DNA from: Denitrobacterium detoxificans | GTDB lineage: Bacteria > Actinomycetota > Coriobacteriia > Coriobacteriales > Eggerthellaceae | Assembly (NCBI RefSeq): GCF_015062615.1 | Contig: NZ_SUUH01000009.1 | Location: 1-64,000 of the forward strand | Reading direction: 5' to 3' | Length of the DNA stretch: 64,000 bases | Shown here: positions 25,817-34,836 of the stretch, piece after piece | How positions within the stretch are numbered: the first letter of the stretch is position 1 | Layout of the letters: each line of letters opens with the position of its first letter | Notes under the pieces: model-generated | Seen by the model: the letters and a program-made list of their open reading frames with translations, nothing else | Database searches by the model: none | What the model was told of the DNA's origin: nothing | Made by a program: the position numbers and the translations under genes

Positions 25817-26650
25817 CTACTGTAGCAGGTCCTCGTTGAAGCTGGCGCCAATGGCGTCGCACACTTCCCGCAGCTGCGCAGACGTGACCAAATGATCGGG
25901 AACCCTGCCCCCATTCGCGGCGCGGGCCTTCAGGTAAATGCTTGCTGCCTTTTCGATAGTGTGGGTAAGGCCGAACGTCTCGTCGAAATCGGGCCCCGTT
26001 GCGATAAGGCCATGCTGCGACCACACGACCGCCGCATGCTTGGCAATCTTCTGCGCGGTTTGCTCGGCCAGCTCGCGACCGCCAGGCAGCATCCACGGAA
26101 GCACGCCCACTCCCTGCGGGGTAAGCATGACGACTTCGGTCATGGCACCCCACAACGCACGGTTCCATTCGGCTTCGCTCGCATTCAGAATGAGGCTGAG
26201 CGCGATCACGCTCTGGCAATGGGCGTGATACACCACTCGGCTGTCGCCGTCGGCATCGCGAATGAGTGCAGCATGCGCAAGCAAATGCCCCAAAAATTCG
26301 CTGGTAGGACGCGCATTGCGCAAGCCCCATACGCGGCGCCACGCAGAACCGGACTCGTCGATTTCCACAATGCCGCAGTTCAGCGTAGGGTCAATGCTCA
26401 CCTTGCGCATAGGAGAGCCCGCTGCCGTTACCAAGAAGAGCGCATTGGCGATATCGGGCTCCTTGCGGCCGATGCCCACCCAATCGTGGCCTTCGCCCGA
26501 CACCTTCAAGTACGGCATGACCACGCGGATGTCTTCCTCGTCCAGGCGATAGGAAAGGTTGCCACCGTTGCTTTCGTGCCAGCCTTCTACCCAGCCATCA
26601 TCGCACATGCGGATGAAGCGCCTCATGCAGTTAGCCTGTTCGATACCCAT
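25817..26650 (-). CDS. rhaD: Rhamnulose-1-phosphate aldolase
   Basis: This class II zinc aldolase splits L-rhamnulose 1-phosphate into DHAP and lactaldehyde. The 277-aa product shows GWVEGWHESNGGNLSYRL near the N-terminus, the zinc-ligand motif YHAHCQS (about 146-152) and WSQHGLIATGPDFDET (about 217-232). The ATG has GAGAGGGG upstream; 45 open codons before it lack similarity. No other rhamnose genes (kinase, isomerase, transporter) are adjacent, so the pathway must be completed elsewhere or the enzyme acts on a related sugar phosphate. Confidence 0.88.
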   Translation of the reverse strand: MGIEQANCMRRFIRMCDDGWVEGWHESNGGNLSYRLDEEDIRVVMPYLKVSGEGHDWVGIGRKEPDIANALFLVTAAGSPMRKVSIDPTLNCGIVEIDESGSAWRRVWGLRNARPTSEFLGHLLAHAALIRDADGDSRVVYHAHCQSVIALSLILNASEAEWNRALWGAMTEVVMLTPQGVGVLPWMLPGGRELAEQTAQKIAKHAAVVWSQHGLIATGPDFDETFGLTHTIEKAASIYLKARAANGGRVPDHLVTSAQLREVCDAIGASFNEDLLQ

Positions 26651-26727
26651 GACAGCCCCTCTCTCTAGCGGTTGAGTTGCCTTTATTCTATCGCAGTTCA
26701 CGCGAATTACGGCAGGCTCCCCGTAGC

Positions 26728-26767
26728 AAAAAGGCCGGGCACTATGCGCATGCACCATGCTCGGCCC
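26728..26767 (-). terminator. Rho-independent terminator of the coiled-coil gene
   Basis: The stem GGCCGGGC/GCTCGGCC has an 18-nt loop and is followed on the minus strand by TTTTTGC, 20 nt past the stop at 26788. Confidence 0.75.
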
Positions 26768-26787
26768 CACAGGCGAAATCAGCAAGC

Positions 26788-27270
26788 CTACGCCTCGGAA
26801 TCGGGCTCCAGCTCACGGGCGCGCTGAAGCGTCTGGGCGTAATCCGCCTGGAACGCACGCAGGCGCTCGGTTTCCTTCTCGAGCTCCCCAGCAGGCATAA
26901 CAGCCTCGCGCGCAGCATCCACCGAGGCGAAGCCACCCGCTTCCAGGGCCGCGGCCAACTTGCGTTCCGCATCCTCGCGTGCGCCCTTGCGAATGGCCAG
27001 CATGTTGCCACACTGAAGGGCCGCCTCACGTGCAGCACGTTCGGCTTCGGCGTCGCCCTTGGCAAGCGCCTCCTCGCGTTCGGCCATATAGCCGTCTACG
27101 TAGGACTTGATCTGCGCTTCCTGGTTCACCTGGCCCACACGATGCGCATCAGCTTCCATGACCGCCTGCGCAGCCCGAGCCGCATCCAGGCGCGTGCCCA
27201 GGACCTCCATTTCGGTAATCTGGTCCATGAGCCCCTGAAGATGGGCGAATACCACATCGGCTTCTTCCAT
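26788..27270 (-). CDS. Small coiled-coil protein, SbcC-like segment
   Basis: This 160-aa, very charged, Ala/Glu/Arg-rich protein is predicted to be helical throughout. The second half (LEAGGFASVDAAREAVMP, then ELEKETERLRAFQADY) resembles the helix turn found in the coiled-coil arms of SbcC/Rad50-type ATPases, but no ATPase parts are present. It could be a free-standing coiled coil or a remnant of such a gene. The ATG has AGGAAGGGG upstream and the gene has its own terminator, so it is probably expressed. Function unknown. Confidence 0.6.
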   Translation of the reverse strand: MEEADVVFAHLQGLMDQITEMEVLGTRLDAARAAQAVMEADAHRVGQVNQEAQIKSYVDGYMAEREEALAKGDAEAERAAREAALQCGNMLAIRKGAREDAERKLAAALEAGGFASVDAAREAVMPAGELEKETERLRAFQADYAQTLQRARELEPDSEA

Positions 27271-27289
27271 GAGCACCCCTTCCTGGGCA

Positions 27290-27325
27290 AAAGAAAAGGG
27301 AGGTGGGGCGCGAACCCCACCTCCC
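27290..27325 (-). terminator. Rho-independent terminator of the FAD oxidoreductase gene
   Basis: An 11-bp stem GGGAGGTGGGG/CCCCACCTCCC (27298-27308 with 27315-27325) is followed on the minus strand by TTTTCTTTT. Confidence 0.9.
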
Positions 27326-27340
27326 GGTAATGGTTAGTGG

Positions 27341-29005
27341 CTATGCCTTTACCTTATCGTACACGCCAGCAAGCTGCTCGCCAAGGCACTTGCCTTCGAC
27401 CAGGCAGCGGCCGTGGCTGTTGCCCTGTACGTTGATCGGGTAGTCGTAGGCGTAGATGTCGCCTGCGCAGTTACCGATGGCATACAGGCCGGGGATGGGC
27501 TCGTCGTCGGCGGTCAGAACCTCGAAGTCGTCGGAGATGTGGATGCCACCCACAACGGCCAGCAGGCCAACGCCCAGCTTGGTTGCGTAGAAGGGACCCT
27601 GCTTGATGGGATACAGGAAGTGCGATTCCTTGTAGAAGTCGGTGTCTTCGCCGGCTTCGCACATCTTGTTGTAGCGATCGATGGTCTCCTTGGCCTCGGT
27701 CACGTCCACATCGAGCTGCTTCAGCAGGTCCTCGATCGTGTCAGCGGTCTTGTAGTAGTCGGGCGTCTGCGTAACGCCATTCTTGACCGTCTCGGCGTTC
27801 TTGGCGGAAGCATCGGCGTAGGTAGTGCCCACAGCGCGGAAGCTATCCCAGAACATGCCGCCGCCATACTGCAGCGAATCGGTGTTGTCGGCTTCGAAGT
27901 TGGCATCGAAGATGGACCAGCAGTGGTCATCGCCGCCGTTCACCATGGTGCCTACGCACTTGCCCTGCACCCAGGTGGCCTCGTTCATGAAGCGCTTGCC
28001 CTTGGGGTTGATGAACAGGAACGGGCCGGAGTACATAGCAGCAGCCTGAGGATGCATCATCAGAGGCCAGGGGCCATCCTGGAATGCAGCGCCAGCCCAG
28101 GCAGCCATGTTGTGACCGTCGCCCACGTTGCCCTTGTCGGAGCAGAGACGCGTCATAACCTTCTTGGCGATGGGAGCGTACTCCTCGAGGTATTCGTCGT
28201 TGTAGCTTACGTCGCCCGTAGCCAGAACCACGCCTTCGCTGGCGTTGTACTGCACGTAGCCTTCCTTGGTCTTGCAGATGGCGCCGGTTACCTTACCGGA
28301 ATCGTCCTGCACCAGCTGAACCGCGGGGCTCTCGTATACGAACTCGCAGTTGCCCGTGGCCAGAGCCTCGGACTCGAACATGTACTCAACGAAGTCGGCC
28401 ATGGTGTGCTGCTCGAAGATGGGGCCGCCCATGATCATGTGGTAGCAGTCGATCTCGGGGTGAACCGTGCTGCGGGAACCAACGGTAACCATGCACTTGG
28501 CACCATTCTTCTCGGCCAGGTCCAGGAACCAGTTCATGCAGCGTTCGCTCTCACGGAACCACTTGCCAACCAGGGACTCACGGCAACGGTTGCCGCACGT
28601 GGAAACCCAGCGCTCCATCTCGACGGGCTTGTCGAAGCTGATGCCCATCTGATCGAGCACCCTCGAGCCCACGGCACCCGTACCGCCAACGCCATGGCCA
28701 TTCAGCATGGCGTCCTTTTCCACCAGCACGACCTTCGCGCCATTTTCCGCAGCGGAAAGCGCACAGCAGGTGCCGGAATAGCCGCCGCCGATGACGAGCA
28801 CTTCGGTGTCAACGGTCTTGGCGATATCGGTGATGGGATCGGGCTTCACTTCCCACGTGTGCTGGCCATCGGCCTTGGCAGCCTCTTCCTTCTTGGAAGA
28901 AGAGCTGGGGCTGGCACAGCCAAACATGCCCAGAGCCGCGACGCCTGCGGCAGAAAGACCCGCTCCGCGGAGCAGGCTGCGTCGAGAAATGTTCTTCTCA
29001 GTCAT
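27341..29005 (-). CDS. Tat-exported FAD-dependent oxidoreductase, fumarate-reductase flavoprotein type
   Basis: This 554-aa protein has a twin-arginine leader (SRRSLLRGAGLSAAG) with a Cys at LGMFGCASPSSSS, so it may be a lipoprotein. The FAD fold starts EVLVIGGGYSGTCC and closes with IPGLYAIGNCAGDIYAYDYP. Between them lies the fumarate reductase/succinate dehydrogenase-type substrate domain. Relatives reduce C=C bonds of fumarate, urocanate or plant acids, and gut Eggerthellaceae carry many with unknown substrates. No cytochrome partner gene is adjacent. A LuxR regulator lies upstream on the same strand. Confidence 0.87.
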   Translation of the reverse strand: MTEKNISRRSLLRGAGLSAAGVAALGMFGCASPSSSSKKEEAAKADGQHTWEVKPDPITDIAKTVDTEVLVIGGGYSGTCCALSAAENGAKVVLVEKDAMLNGHGVGGTGAVGSRVLDQMGISFDKPVEMERWVSTCGNRCRESLVGKWFRESERCMNWFLDLAEKNGAKCMVTVGSRSTVHPEIDCYHMIMGGPIFEQHTMADFVEYMFESEALATGNCEFVYESPAVQLVQDDSGKVTGAICKTKEGYVQYNASEGVVLATGDVSYNDEYLEEYAPIAKKVMTRLCSDKGNVGDGHNMAAWAGAAFQDGPWPLMMHPQAAAMYSGPFLFINPKGKRFMNEATWVQGKCVGTMVNGGDDHCWSIFDANFEADNTDSLQYGGGMFWDSFRAVGTTYADASAKNAETVKNGVTQTPDYYKTADTIEDLLKQLDVDVTEAKETIDRYNKMCEAGEDTDFYKESHFLYPIKQGPFYATKLGVGLLAVVGGIHISDDFEVLTADDEPIPGLYAIGNCAGDIYAYDYPINVQGNSHGRCLVEGKCLGEQLAGVYDKVKA

Positions 29006-29083
29006 ATTCCCTCCTACAAGGTTCTGGCGTCCCTCCCACGGACGCCGCCTGGCCAAAAAGATAGTTTCAGCACGGGTAACCTG

Positions 29084-29101
29084 CACCCCTCAAAGTGGGT
29101 G
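29084..29101. promoter_or_regulatory. Palindrome upstream of the FAD oxidoreductase gene
   Basis: CACCC-N8-GGGTG lies 79 nt before the FAD oxidoreductase ATG. It resembles the TACCC-N7-GGGTA sites of the AOR locus but with one more spacer base. A possible LuxR-type operator. Confidence 0.45.
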
Positions 29102-29135
29102 AATTGACAAAACCCCTGGTAGAAAGGAAGAGAAA

Positions 29136-30662
29136 CTAGGCAGAAAAGAGCCCAATGAGCTCCTGGCGACTGTGAACGCCAAACTTGCGGTACAGGCTCT
29201 TGGTGTGGCTACGCACCGTATTTTCCGAGATATAGAGCTTCTGGGCAGCAGTGGGAACGTTGCAGCCATGCAAATACAGCTCGAGAACGTCGATTTCGCG
29301 CTTGCTCACGGCCTCGGCGGGGGCAAGATCATCGATAGCAGCTTCGAGCAATTCGCGCTCGCTTGGCGCGGGCTCGGCCATGGCCTCGTCGGTCAATTCA
29401 ACCGCGATTGGTTCAGCGGGCGCATCGGGCACGGCGACTGGCGCATTCTGGGCCTGCACGGGTACCCCAACGCTCACGGCGTCAACAGCCTGAGCGCGCT
29501 TGCGCGGAGCAAACGAAACGAGCGACATGGCAACGGAAAGCAAGTACGCGCACACGAACAGCGCACCCGCCATGATAGTCATGTCGTACAGAACGTGGCC
29601 TTCGGCCGCATAGCCCACGATATCGCCCACCAGCAGCGCCACCAGGGAAAGGCCCACACAGGGTACGTACACCTGGGATGGCTTCAGGTGATTCCTGCTC
29701 GCATAGGCCGCGCACGTGATGATGAGCATGAGATTGAGGATCTCGAACCCGAACATCAGGCAACCCGAAAGGAACGGCAGCCATTCGCTGCCCAGCAGCA
29801 CGGGAAGCAGCAAAACGCCCGTGACCACGGGGAAAATGAACTGATACAGGCGCATGATGTCGAAGCCACGGCCCCAGAACAGCTCCAAGCCCGCGACCAG
29901 CAACGCAGCAAACACCATGCCCGTCGTTGCGGCGATCGCGGCCACATCGGAGGCGCCGCCATTCAGATGGCTTACCGCCTTCCACACGAAGCCGACCACG
30001 CACACGCAGATGACAGGACGCGCCATGTCGGATGCAAGCATGCCCACGAGTTCCTTCGTGAGGGGTTTTGCCTGGTAGGGCTCGGTTTCGCGCAAGCATA
30101 AAGTGAGCGAAGCCGAGGCCGCTAGGGGCAGCACGAGCGTAAGCGCCACAATGCCCGCGATGGCCGGCATGATTGCGATAAGCGCCGAAAGCGCCACGGA
30201 GAGAGCGGCGGAAAGAGGAATGCACACAACGGAACGCTCCGTACCAGCGTTAGCGAAGAAATTCTGCCAGGCAACCATGAACATGCCCGAGGCAACGCCC
30301 AGCACCACGGAGCCCGCGCACGCCACGGGCATCTGCGCCACGCCCGCGTGCGGCGCAACCCAGCGCAGCACGAGCCCCAGGCACATGGCAGCGCCCAGCG
30401 CCCAGACGATACGCCGGTCTACGCGCTCGCGATGACGCCCCATAATGGCCAGAACGGCCAAGGTCGTAATGAGGCACGTCTGCTGAAGCACATTACATAT
30501 AAATATGGAAGTTGGTTCCACCCGACCGAATGCCTGCGCGGCGGCGGTGGCCACGGCGGCATTTCCAAACGGACCTGTGGAATACAAGGCCCAGAAAAAG
30601 GCAAAACCCAGATGATACCAACTCATACCACGTATGAGATTTCCTGCTCTTTGCAGAGACAC
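29136..30662 (-). CDS. Membrane-bound LuxR-family regulator
   Basis: This 508-aa protein has about 12 membrane helices (residues about 15-385), a Pro/Ala/Val-rich linker and a C-terminal LuxR domain (SKREIDVLELYLHGCNVP, then KLYISENTVRSHTKSLYRKF). The start is taken as GTG because GGGAGGA lies 4 nt before it; an ATG 12 codons later has no such site. The gene ends 130 nt before the FAD oxidoreductase on the same strand, and a palindrome lies between, so it probably controls that enzyme. Confidence 0.87.
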   Translation of the reverse strand: MSLQRAGNLIRGMSWYHLGFAFFWALYSTGPFGNAAVATAAAQAFGRVEPTSIFICNVLQQTCLITTLAVLAIMGRHRERVDRRIVWALGAAMCLGLVLRWVAPHAGVAQMPVACAGSVVLGVASGMFMVAWQNFFANAGTERSVVCIPLSAALSVALSALIAIMPAIAGIVALTLVLPLAASASLTLCLRETEPYQAKPLTKELVGMLASDMARPVICVCVVGFVWKAVSHLNGGASDVAAIAATTGMVFAALLVAGLELFWGRGFDIMRLYQFIFPVVTGVLLLPVLLGSEWLPFLSGCLMFGFEILNLMLIITCAAYASRNHLKPSQVYVPCVGLSLVALLVGDIVGYAAEGHVLYDMTIMAGALFVCAYLLSVAMSLVSFAPRKRAQAVDAVSVGVPVQAQNAPVAVPDAPAEPIAVELTDEAMAEPAPSERELLEAAIDDLAPAEAVSKREIDVLELYLHGCNVPTAAQKLYISENTVRSHTKSLYRKFGVHSRQELIGLFSA

Positions 30663-30765
30663 GCGTTCCTCCCTATTGCCGCATGTTCCGCTGAATTATA
30701 CCGCTCCCCCGCCTCCTGACAAGCGACGGGAGAGCAACGGTTCAGCCCCTAGCAGCGCCGAAAAG

Positions 30766-31539
30766 CTAGTCGGCAATCTTGCTCAAGAAGGCCTTCGTAC
30801 GATTGTGCTGGGGATTCTCGATGACTTCTTCGGGACGACCCTCTTCAACGATGACGCCGCCATCCATGAAGACAATGTGGTCGGCCACGTCGCGGGCAAA
30901 GCCCATCTCGTGCGTAACGATGACCATCGTCATGTGACGCGAAGCGAGGTCGCGAATGACGCGCAGAACTTCCTGCGTAAGCTCGGGGTCGAGCGCGCTC
31001 GTGGGCTCGTCGAAGAAGAGCACTTCCGGGTTCATGCACAGCGCACGCGCAATGCCCACGCGCTGCTGCTGGCCGCCGGAAAGCTCGCAGGGCACCTTGT
31101 TCTCGTTGCCCGCCAGGCCCATGCGCTTGATGAGCTCGCGCGCTTCCTCTTCCACCTCTTCGGGATCGCGCTTCTGCACGCAGATGGGCGCGTCCATGAT
31201 GTTCTTCAGCACCGTGTAGTGCGGGAACAGGTTGAAGTTCTGGAATACCAGGCCGAAATGCTGGCGTGCCTCGTGCAGGCGCTCCTTGCCGGCATACACG
31301 GCGGTGCCGTTCTCGCTATGGGCAACCTCCAGGTCGCCAAACGAGAGGCAGCCGTCATCGAAGCGCTCGAGCAGCGTAGCGCAACGCAGCAGCGTGGACT
31401 TGCCGCTGCCCGAAGGGCCGATGATGCTGACCACATGGCCATTGCGCACATCGAGGGAAATATCCTTCAGTACCTCGTTCTTGCCAAAGCTCTTGCGTAC
31501 GTGCGAAAGGCGCACGACCGTATTGGAATCCGTTTTCAC
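30766..31539 (-). CDS. Polar amino acid ABC transporter ATP-binding protein
   Basis: This 257-aa ATPase of the GlnQ/HisP class has Walker [13 protein letters not shown] (about 38-49), signature [15 protein letters not shown], Walker [15 protein letters not shown] and a His switch VTHEMG. It powers uptake with the permease and binding protein encoded just upstream. It starts 12 nt past the permease stop. Substrate cannot be fixed from sequence beyond polar amino acids. Confidence 0.95.
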   Translation of the reverse strand: MKTDSNTVVRLSHVRKSFGKNEVLKDISLDVRNGHVVSIIGPSGSGKSTLLRCATLLERFDDGCLSFGDLEVAHSENGTAVYAGKERLHEARQHFGLVFQNFNLFPHYTVLKNIMDAPICVQKRDPEEVEEEARELIKRMGLAGNENKVPCELSGGQQQRVGIARALCMNPEVLFFDEPTSALDPELTQEVLRVIRDLASRHMTMVIVTHEMGFARDVADHIVFMDGGVIVEEGRPEEVIENPQHNRTKAFLSKIAD

Positions 31540-31551
31540 CGCGCGTCCTTT

Positions 31552-32205
31552 CTAGTCGTGGTAGTAATCGAGCTTCTTTTCGGCTCGATTCATGAGGAAT
31601 TCGATGATGAGGCAGCATGCCCAGTAAATGAGCGCCGCAATAAGGTACGGCATCATGGAAACCTGGCTGGCGGCAATGGCCTGCGCACGCGTGAACATTT
31701 CCATAAGGCCAAGCACGAACGCCAGCGACGTGTCCTTCACCAGCGTGATGACCTCGTTGCCCATGGCAGGAAGAATTCGCTTGATGACCTGCGGGAAAAC
31801 GATCTTCATGAAGGTCTGCGTACGGGAATAGCCCAATACCTCGGCGGCCTCGTACTGGCCACGGGGAATGGACTGGATGCCACTGCGGTAGATTTCCGCG
31901 AAGTAGGCGGCGTAATTCAGGATGAAGCCAATGTCACACGCCCAGAACTTCCAGTCGGAGCCCATCTGCAGGCCAAACAGGTAATACGGCCCGAACATGA
32001 GCGCCATGAGCTGCAGCATGAGCGGCGTACCGCGCAGGATGGAGATATAGAAACGCGCGAACCAAGCCAACGGCTTGAAACGGCTCATGCGCGCAAGCGC
32101 CACCAGCACGCCCAAGGGCAGGGCTCCTACCAGCGTGACGAGAAAAATCTGCCCCGTAAGCAGCAAGCCACTGCCAAGCAGACCCATCATCGTTGCAAAA
32201 TCCAT
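31552..32205 (-). CDS. Polar amino acid ABC transporter permease
   Basis: This 217-aa HisM/GlnP-type permease has about five membrane helices and the EAA-type cytoplasmic loop EAAEVLGYSRTQTFMKIVFP near residue 130, where it meets the ATPase. The ATG is preceded by AAGAGGTG. A single permease gene suggests a homodimer. Confidence 0.93.
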   Translation of the reverse strand: MDFATMMGLLGSGLLLTGQIFLVTLVGALPLGVLVALARMSRFKPLAWFARFYISILRGTPLMLQLMALMFGPYYLFGLQMGSDWKFWACDIGFILNYAAYFAEIYRSGIQSIPRGQYEAAEVLGYSRTQTFMKIVFPQVIKRILPAMGNEVITLVKDTSLAFVLGLMEMFTRAQAIAASQVSMMPYLIAALIYWACCLIIEFLMNRAEKKLDYYHD

Positions 32206-32314
32206 TACACACCTCTTATTGAACTCGTCTGAGCAACGGAACATACGCGCCATCAGGTGCGCATGTTCCGGTGTTCAGCACTCCGAAACCGTTAGGAGCA
32301 AACCCCGCGAAAAC

Positions 32315-32346
32315 GCAAAGAACCCGCCTGCCAAAGCAGACGGGTT
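32315..32346 (-). terminator. Attenuator between binding-protein and permease genes
   Basis: An 11-bp stem with one mismatch (AACCCGTCTGC/GCAGGCGGGTT on the minus strand) is followed by CTTTGCGTTTT. It lies right after the binding-protein stop and would make that protein in excess over the membrane parts, as is usual in ABC uptake operons. Confidence 0.7.
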
Positions 32347-32358
32347 CCCGATTATCGC

Positions 32359-33168
32359 CTATTTCAAAATCCAGTTGGAATAGTCCAGGCCATATTCCGC
32401 ATATTTCTCGCACAGGCTCTGGATAGTACCGTCGGCATACATTTCCTTCAGGGTAGCCGTAACCTTGGCAGCGGTCTCCTCGTCGCCCACGGCGAAGCCA
32501 ACAGCATAGTGCTCGCTAGAAAGAGACTCGCTCAGCTGGGTGTACACGCCATCCTTGGCGGCCATCTGATACTGGGCGATGGAAAGGTCGCAGGCAACGG
32601 CGTCGACTGCGCCAGATTCCAGCTGCAGGAAGGCGTTGTTGTAATCACCGATGGTCTGCGGAGCGCCGTCCTTGAAGGTGGCAGCCAAGCTGGCCTGATC
32701 GCCCTCGAGCACATCGAGCGCAGCGGAATCGACCTGCGTGAGCACCGTCTTGCCCGACAGGTCGGAAAGGCTCGTGATGCCGCTATCGGCGCGCACCACG
32801 ACTACCTGCTCGTTGAGCATGTAGGAATCGCTGAAGGCATAGTTGCCCTCGCGGCCTTCCACGGTGAAGCCATTCCAAATGCAATTGATGGCGCCACTGC
32901 CCAGCAGGGCGTCCTTGGCGTTCCAGTCGATGGGTTCGGCCTTGAACTCCCAGCCATTGCGGTTGCACACTTCCTTGGCCAGATCCAGATCGAAGCCCGT
33001 ATAGCTGCCATCGTCGGCGATGAAGCCGTACGGCGGGTAGGCGCTATCGAAGCCCACGACGAGCGTCTTGCTGTTGCTTGAGTTCGAGCCCGAGCAACCT
33101 ACCAGGGCGAACACAGCCATGCAGGCTGCGAGCGCACATGCGGCAACTGCCGCGATCTTCTTCTTCAT
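32359..33168 (-). CDS. Polar amino acid ABC transporter substrate-binding lipoprotein
   Basis: This 269-aa SBP of family 3 has a lipoprotein signal (MKKKIAAVAACALAACM, lipobox LVGC at about residue 26). FDSAYPPYGFIADDGSYTGF marks the start of the ligand fold, and the last residues end LDYSNWILK. It captures the amino acid outside the membrane. The ATG has GGGAGGGGA upstream. First gene of the three-gene operon, with a palindrome in the leader. Confidence 0.95.
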   Translation of the reverse strand: MKKKIAAVAACALAACMAVFALVGCSGSNSSNSKTLVVGFDSAYPPYGFIADDGSYTGFDLDLAKEVCNRNGWEFKAEPIDWNAKDALLGSGAINCIWNGFTVEGREGNYAFSDSYMLNEQVVVVRADSGITSLSDLSGKTVLTQVDSAALDVLEGDQASLAATFKDGAPQTIGDYNNAFLQLESGAVDAVACDLSIAQYQMAAKDGVYTQLSESLSSEHYAVGFAVGDEETAAKVTATLKEMYADGTIQSLCEKYAEYGLDYSNWILK

Positions 33169-33228
33169 GAGTCCCCTCCCCAGGCGCAAAGCGTCCTTTC
33201 GGTTCCTATCATGCATCGTTTACGTTCA

Positions 33229-33244
33229 CTTTAGCACGCTAAAG
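33229..33244. promoter_or_regulatory. Palindromic operator upstream of the ABC transporter operon
   Basis: CTTTAGC-AC-GCTAAAG is a perfect 16-bp palindrome 61-76 nt before the binding-protein ATG. TAGAAT at 33254-33259 (minus strand) is a candidate -10 box, which would put the palindrome just downstream of the start point, a repressor position. TrpR/MetJ-like size, but the regulator is unknown. Confidence 0.5.
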
Positions 33245-33349
33245 CACCCGAATATTCTATCACAGTAAAGCGCGGGAGAGAGGGTCATGCTGCAGACGAA
33301 CACAGGTTACGGTGGCGTGCCTGCTTGCGCAGCGTACGCATGCGCGCTG

Positions 33350-33387
33350 AAAACGCGAAGGCCCCACCGCCGCGAGACGATGGGGCC
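33350..33387 (-). terminator. Probable terminator of mobBA
   Basis: GGCCCCA pairs with TGGGGCC across a 14-nt loop. On the minus strand it is followed by TTCGCGTTTTC. The loop is GC-rich and may pair further. It begins 23 nt past the mobBA stop. Confidence 0.5.
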
Positions 33388-33409
33388 AAGTGGTCGTACG
33401 CTCAGTTCG

Positions 33410-34705
33410 CTAGTCGTCGTCACTGCCATGCAAAATGGCGTGCTCCATAGCGCGCAGCTCTTCGGGCGTGTTCACATTCACGAAGCAACGGCCACGCGGC
33501 TCGGCGTCGAGCACTCGCTTCTGCGGGAACTCGCACACCTTCACCAGGGGGTAGAAGCTCTGCACACGCTTTTCGCCCTGCTCGAGCATCTTTTCGACCG
33601 CATCCAGGCAGGTCTTGCGGCGATACACGGCATGCATGGGCTCGAAGCCATGCTTGTTGACGGGCACCACCACGTCGGCGCGCGTCTGGCACAGCTCGAA
33701 CGCCTCGGCGCTCACCAGGCGCGGCGAGGCAAACACCATATCGCACGCCACAACGGCCACGAACGGGAACGTTGCGGCCTGAAACGCCGTGAGCATACCG
33801 GGAAGCGCCCCGCGTTCATCGCGCACGTCGCGCACCAGGCGAATACCGCGTTCGGGATACACGCTATGCAGGAATTCCAGGTTCTCGGGCTCGTTCGTAG
33901 TGATGATGAGCTCGTCGGCCACGGGAGACAAGCGCTCCACCAGGCGCATGATGAGCGGACGACCGCAGAAGGGCACCGTCGCCTTGCTGCGCCCCATGCG
34001 ACTGCTTTCGCCGCCGGCCTGAATGACCACGCTCACGCGATGGCGCGTAAAGCGCTCCTGTAGGAAATCGCAAAGCTCTTGCGTGTCGTTGAGGTCGAAC
34101 GACGGAATGTCGTACAGCTGAGCCGCCTCGATGGCAGCTGGAATATCGGTGGCAACGGCAACGGTAGCGCTCGTAGGCATCTTGCCGGGATGCACCGCGG
34201 AACCAGGAGCAGGCGCTTCCTCGGGAGCGCCCAAGCGCGCGGCACGCGCGGCCTGCACGAAGTCCTCCGTAAGGGGTTCGCCTGCGCGGGCGGCGGCGAG
34301 AAACGTTTCCGCCACCTGCTCGTCATGGGGATTGCCGGCTCGCATGACCTCGATGGTGGGCAGGCCGCTCTTGCGATAGCCTTCCACCACTACCAAATCG
34401 TGACCAGGCATGCGATGCACGATCTCGTTGCATTCGGCTTCGCCGTCGAACGTGCGGATAGTGGCAATCTGGCCAGGCGAAGAAATCACTACTTCCGTAG
34501 CGCCCGCCTGGCGGTGGCGCCACGAGTCCTTGCCGGGGATGTCGATGTCGAACCCGCTATGACCATGGTGCTTCACGCTGCCCACGTCGAGCCCGCGCGC
34601 CGTCAGCTCGGCAATGATCTTTTCCACGAGCGTGGTCTTGCCCGAATTGTGACGTCCCACGATAGCCACCGCGGGGCTTTGCAGCATCATGCGCGTTGAA
34701 TCCAT
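33410..34705 (-). CDS. Fused MobB-MobA, molybdopterin guanine dinucleotide synthesis
   Basis: This 431-aa fusion has an N-terminal MobB GTP-binding part (VGRHNSGKTTLVEKII at about 14-29, VKHHGHSGFDIDIPGKDSWR at about 46-65). A linker follows (about 150-225), then a C-terminal MobA guanylyltransferase (VIQAGGESSRMGRSKATVPF at about 235-255, VVACDMVFASP at about 320-330, FVNVNTPEEL at the end). MobA links GMP to molybdopterin to make the bis-MGD cofactor of DMSO-reductase-family enzymes. The ATG has GGGGAGGAT upstream. It follows a ferredoxin and TatA gene on the same strand, all serving exported molybdoenzymes. Confidence 0.93.
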   Translation of the reverse strand: MDSTRMMLQSPAVAIVGRHNSGKTTLVEKIIAELTARGLDVGSVKHHGHSGFDIDIPGKDSWRHRQAGATEVVISSPGQIATIRTFDGEAECNEIVHRMPGHDLVVVEGYRKSGLPTIEVMRAGNPHDEQVAETFLAAARAGEPLTEDFVQAARAARLGAPEEAPAPGSAVHPGKMPTSATVAVATDIPAAIEAAQLYDIPSFDLNDTQELCDFLQERFTRHRVSVVIQAGGESSRMGRSKATVPFCGRPLIMRLVERLSPVADELIITTNEPENLEFLHSVYPERGIRLVRDVRDERGALPGMLTAFQAATFPFVAVVACDMVFASPRLVSAEAFELCQTRADVVVPVNKHGFEPMHAVYRRKTCLDAVEKMLEQGEKRVQSFYPLVKVCEFPQKRVLDAEPRGRCFVNVNTPEELRAMEHAILHGSDDD

Positions 34706-34836
34706 GTATCCTCCCCGAAAATCGTCGCTGATTTGCCAGTATAGCAATCCCGACGTGCAGGAAAAGCGCCGTCGGCAAACGGCTTGAAACCATGCGTTGC
34801 ACGCGGGCACCCCCTCGATCGCCCGCGTACGCGCGC

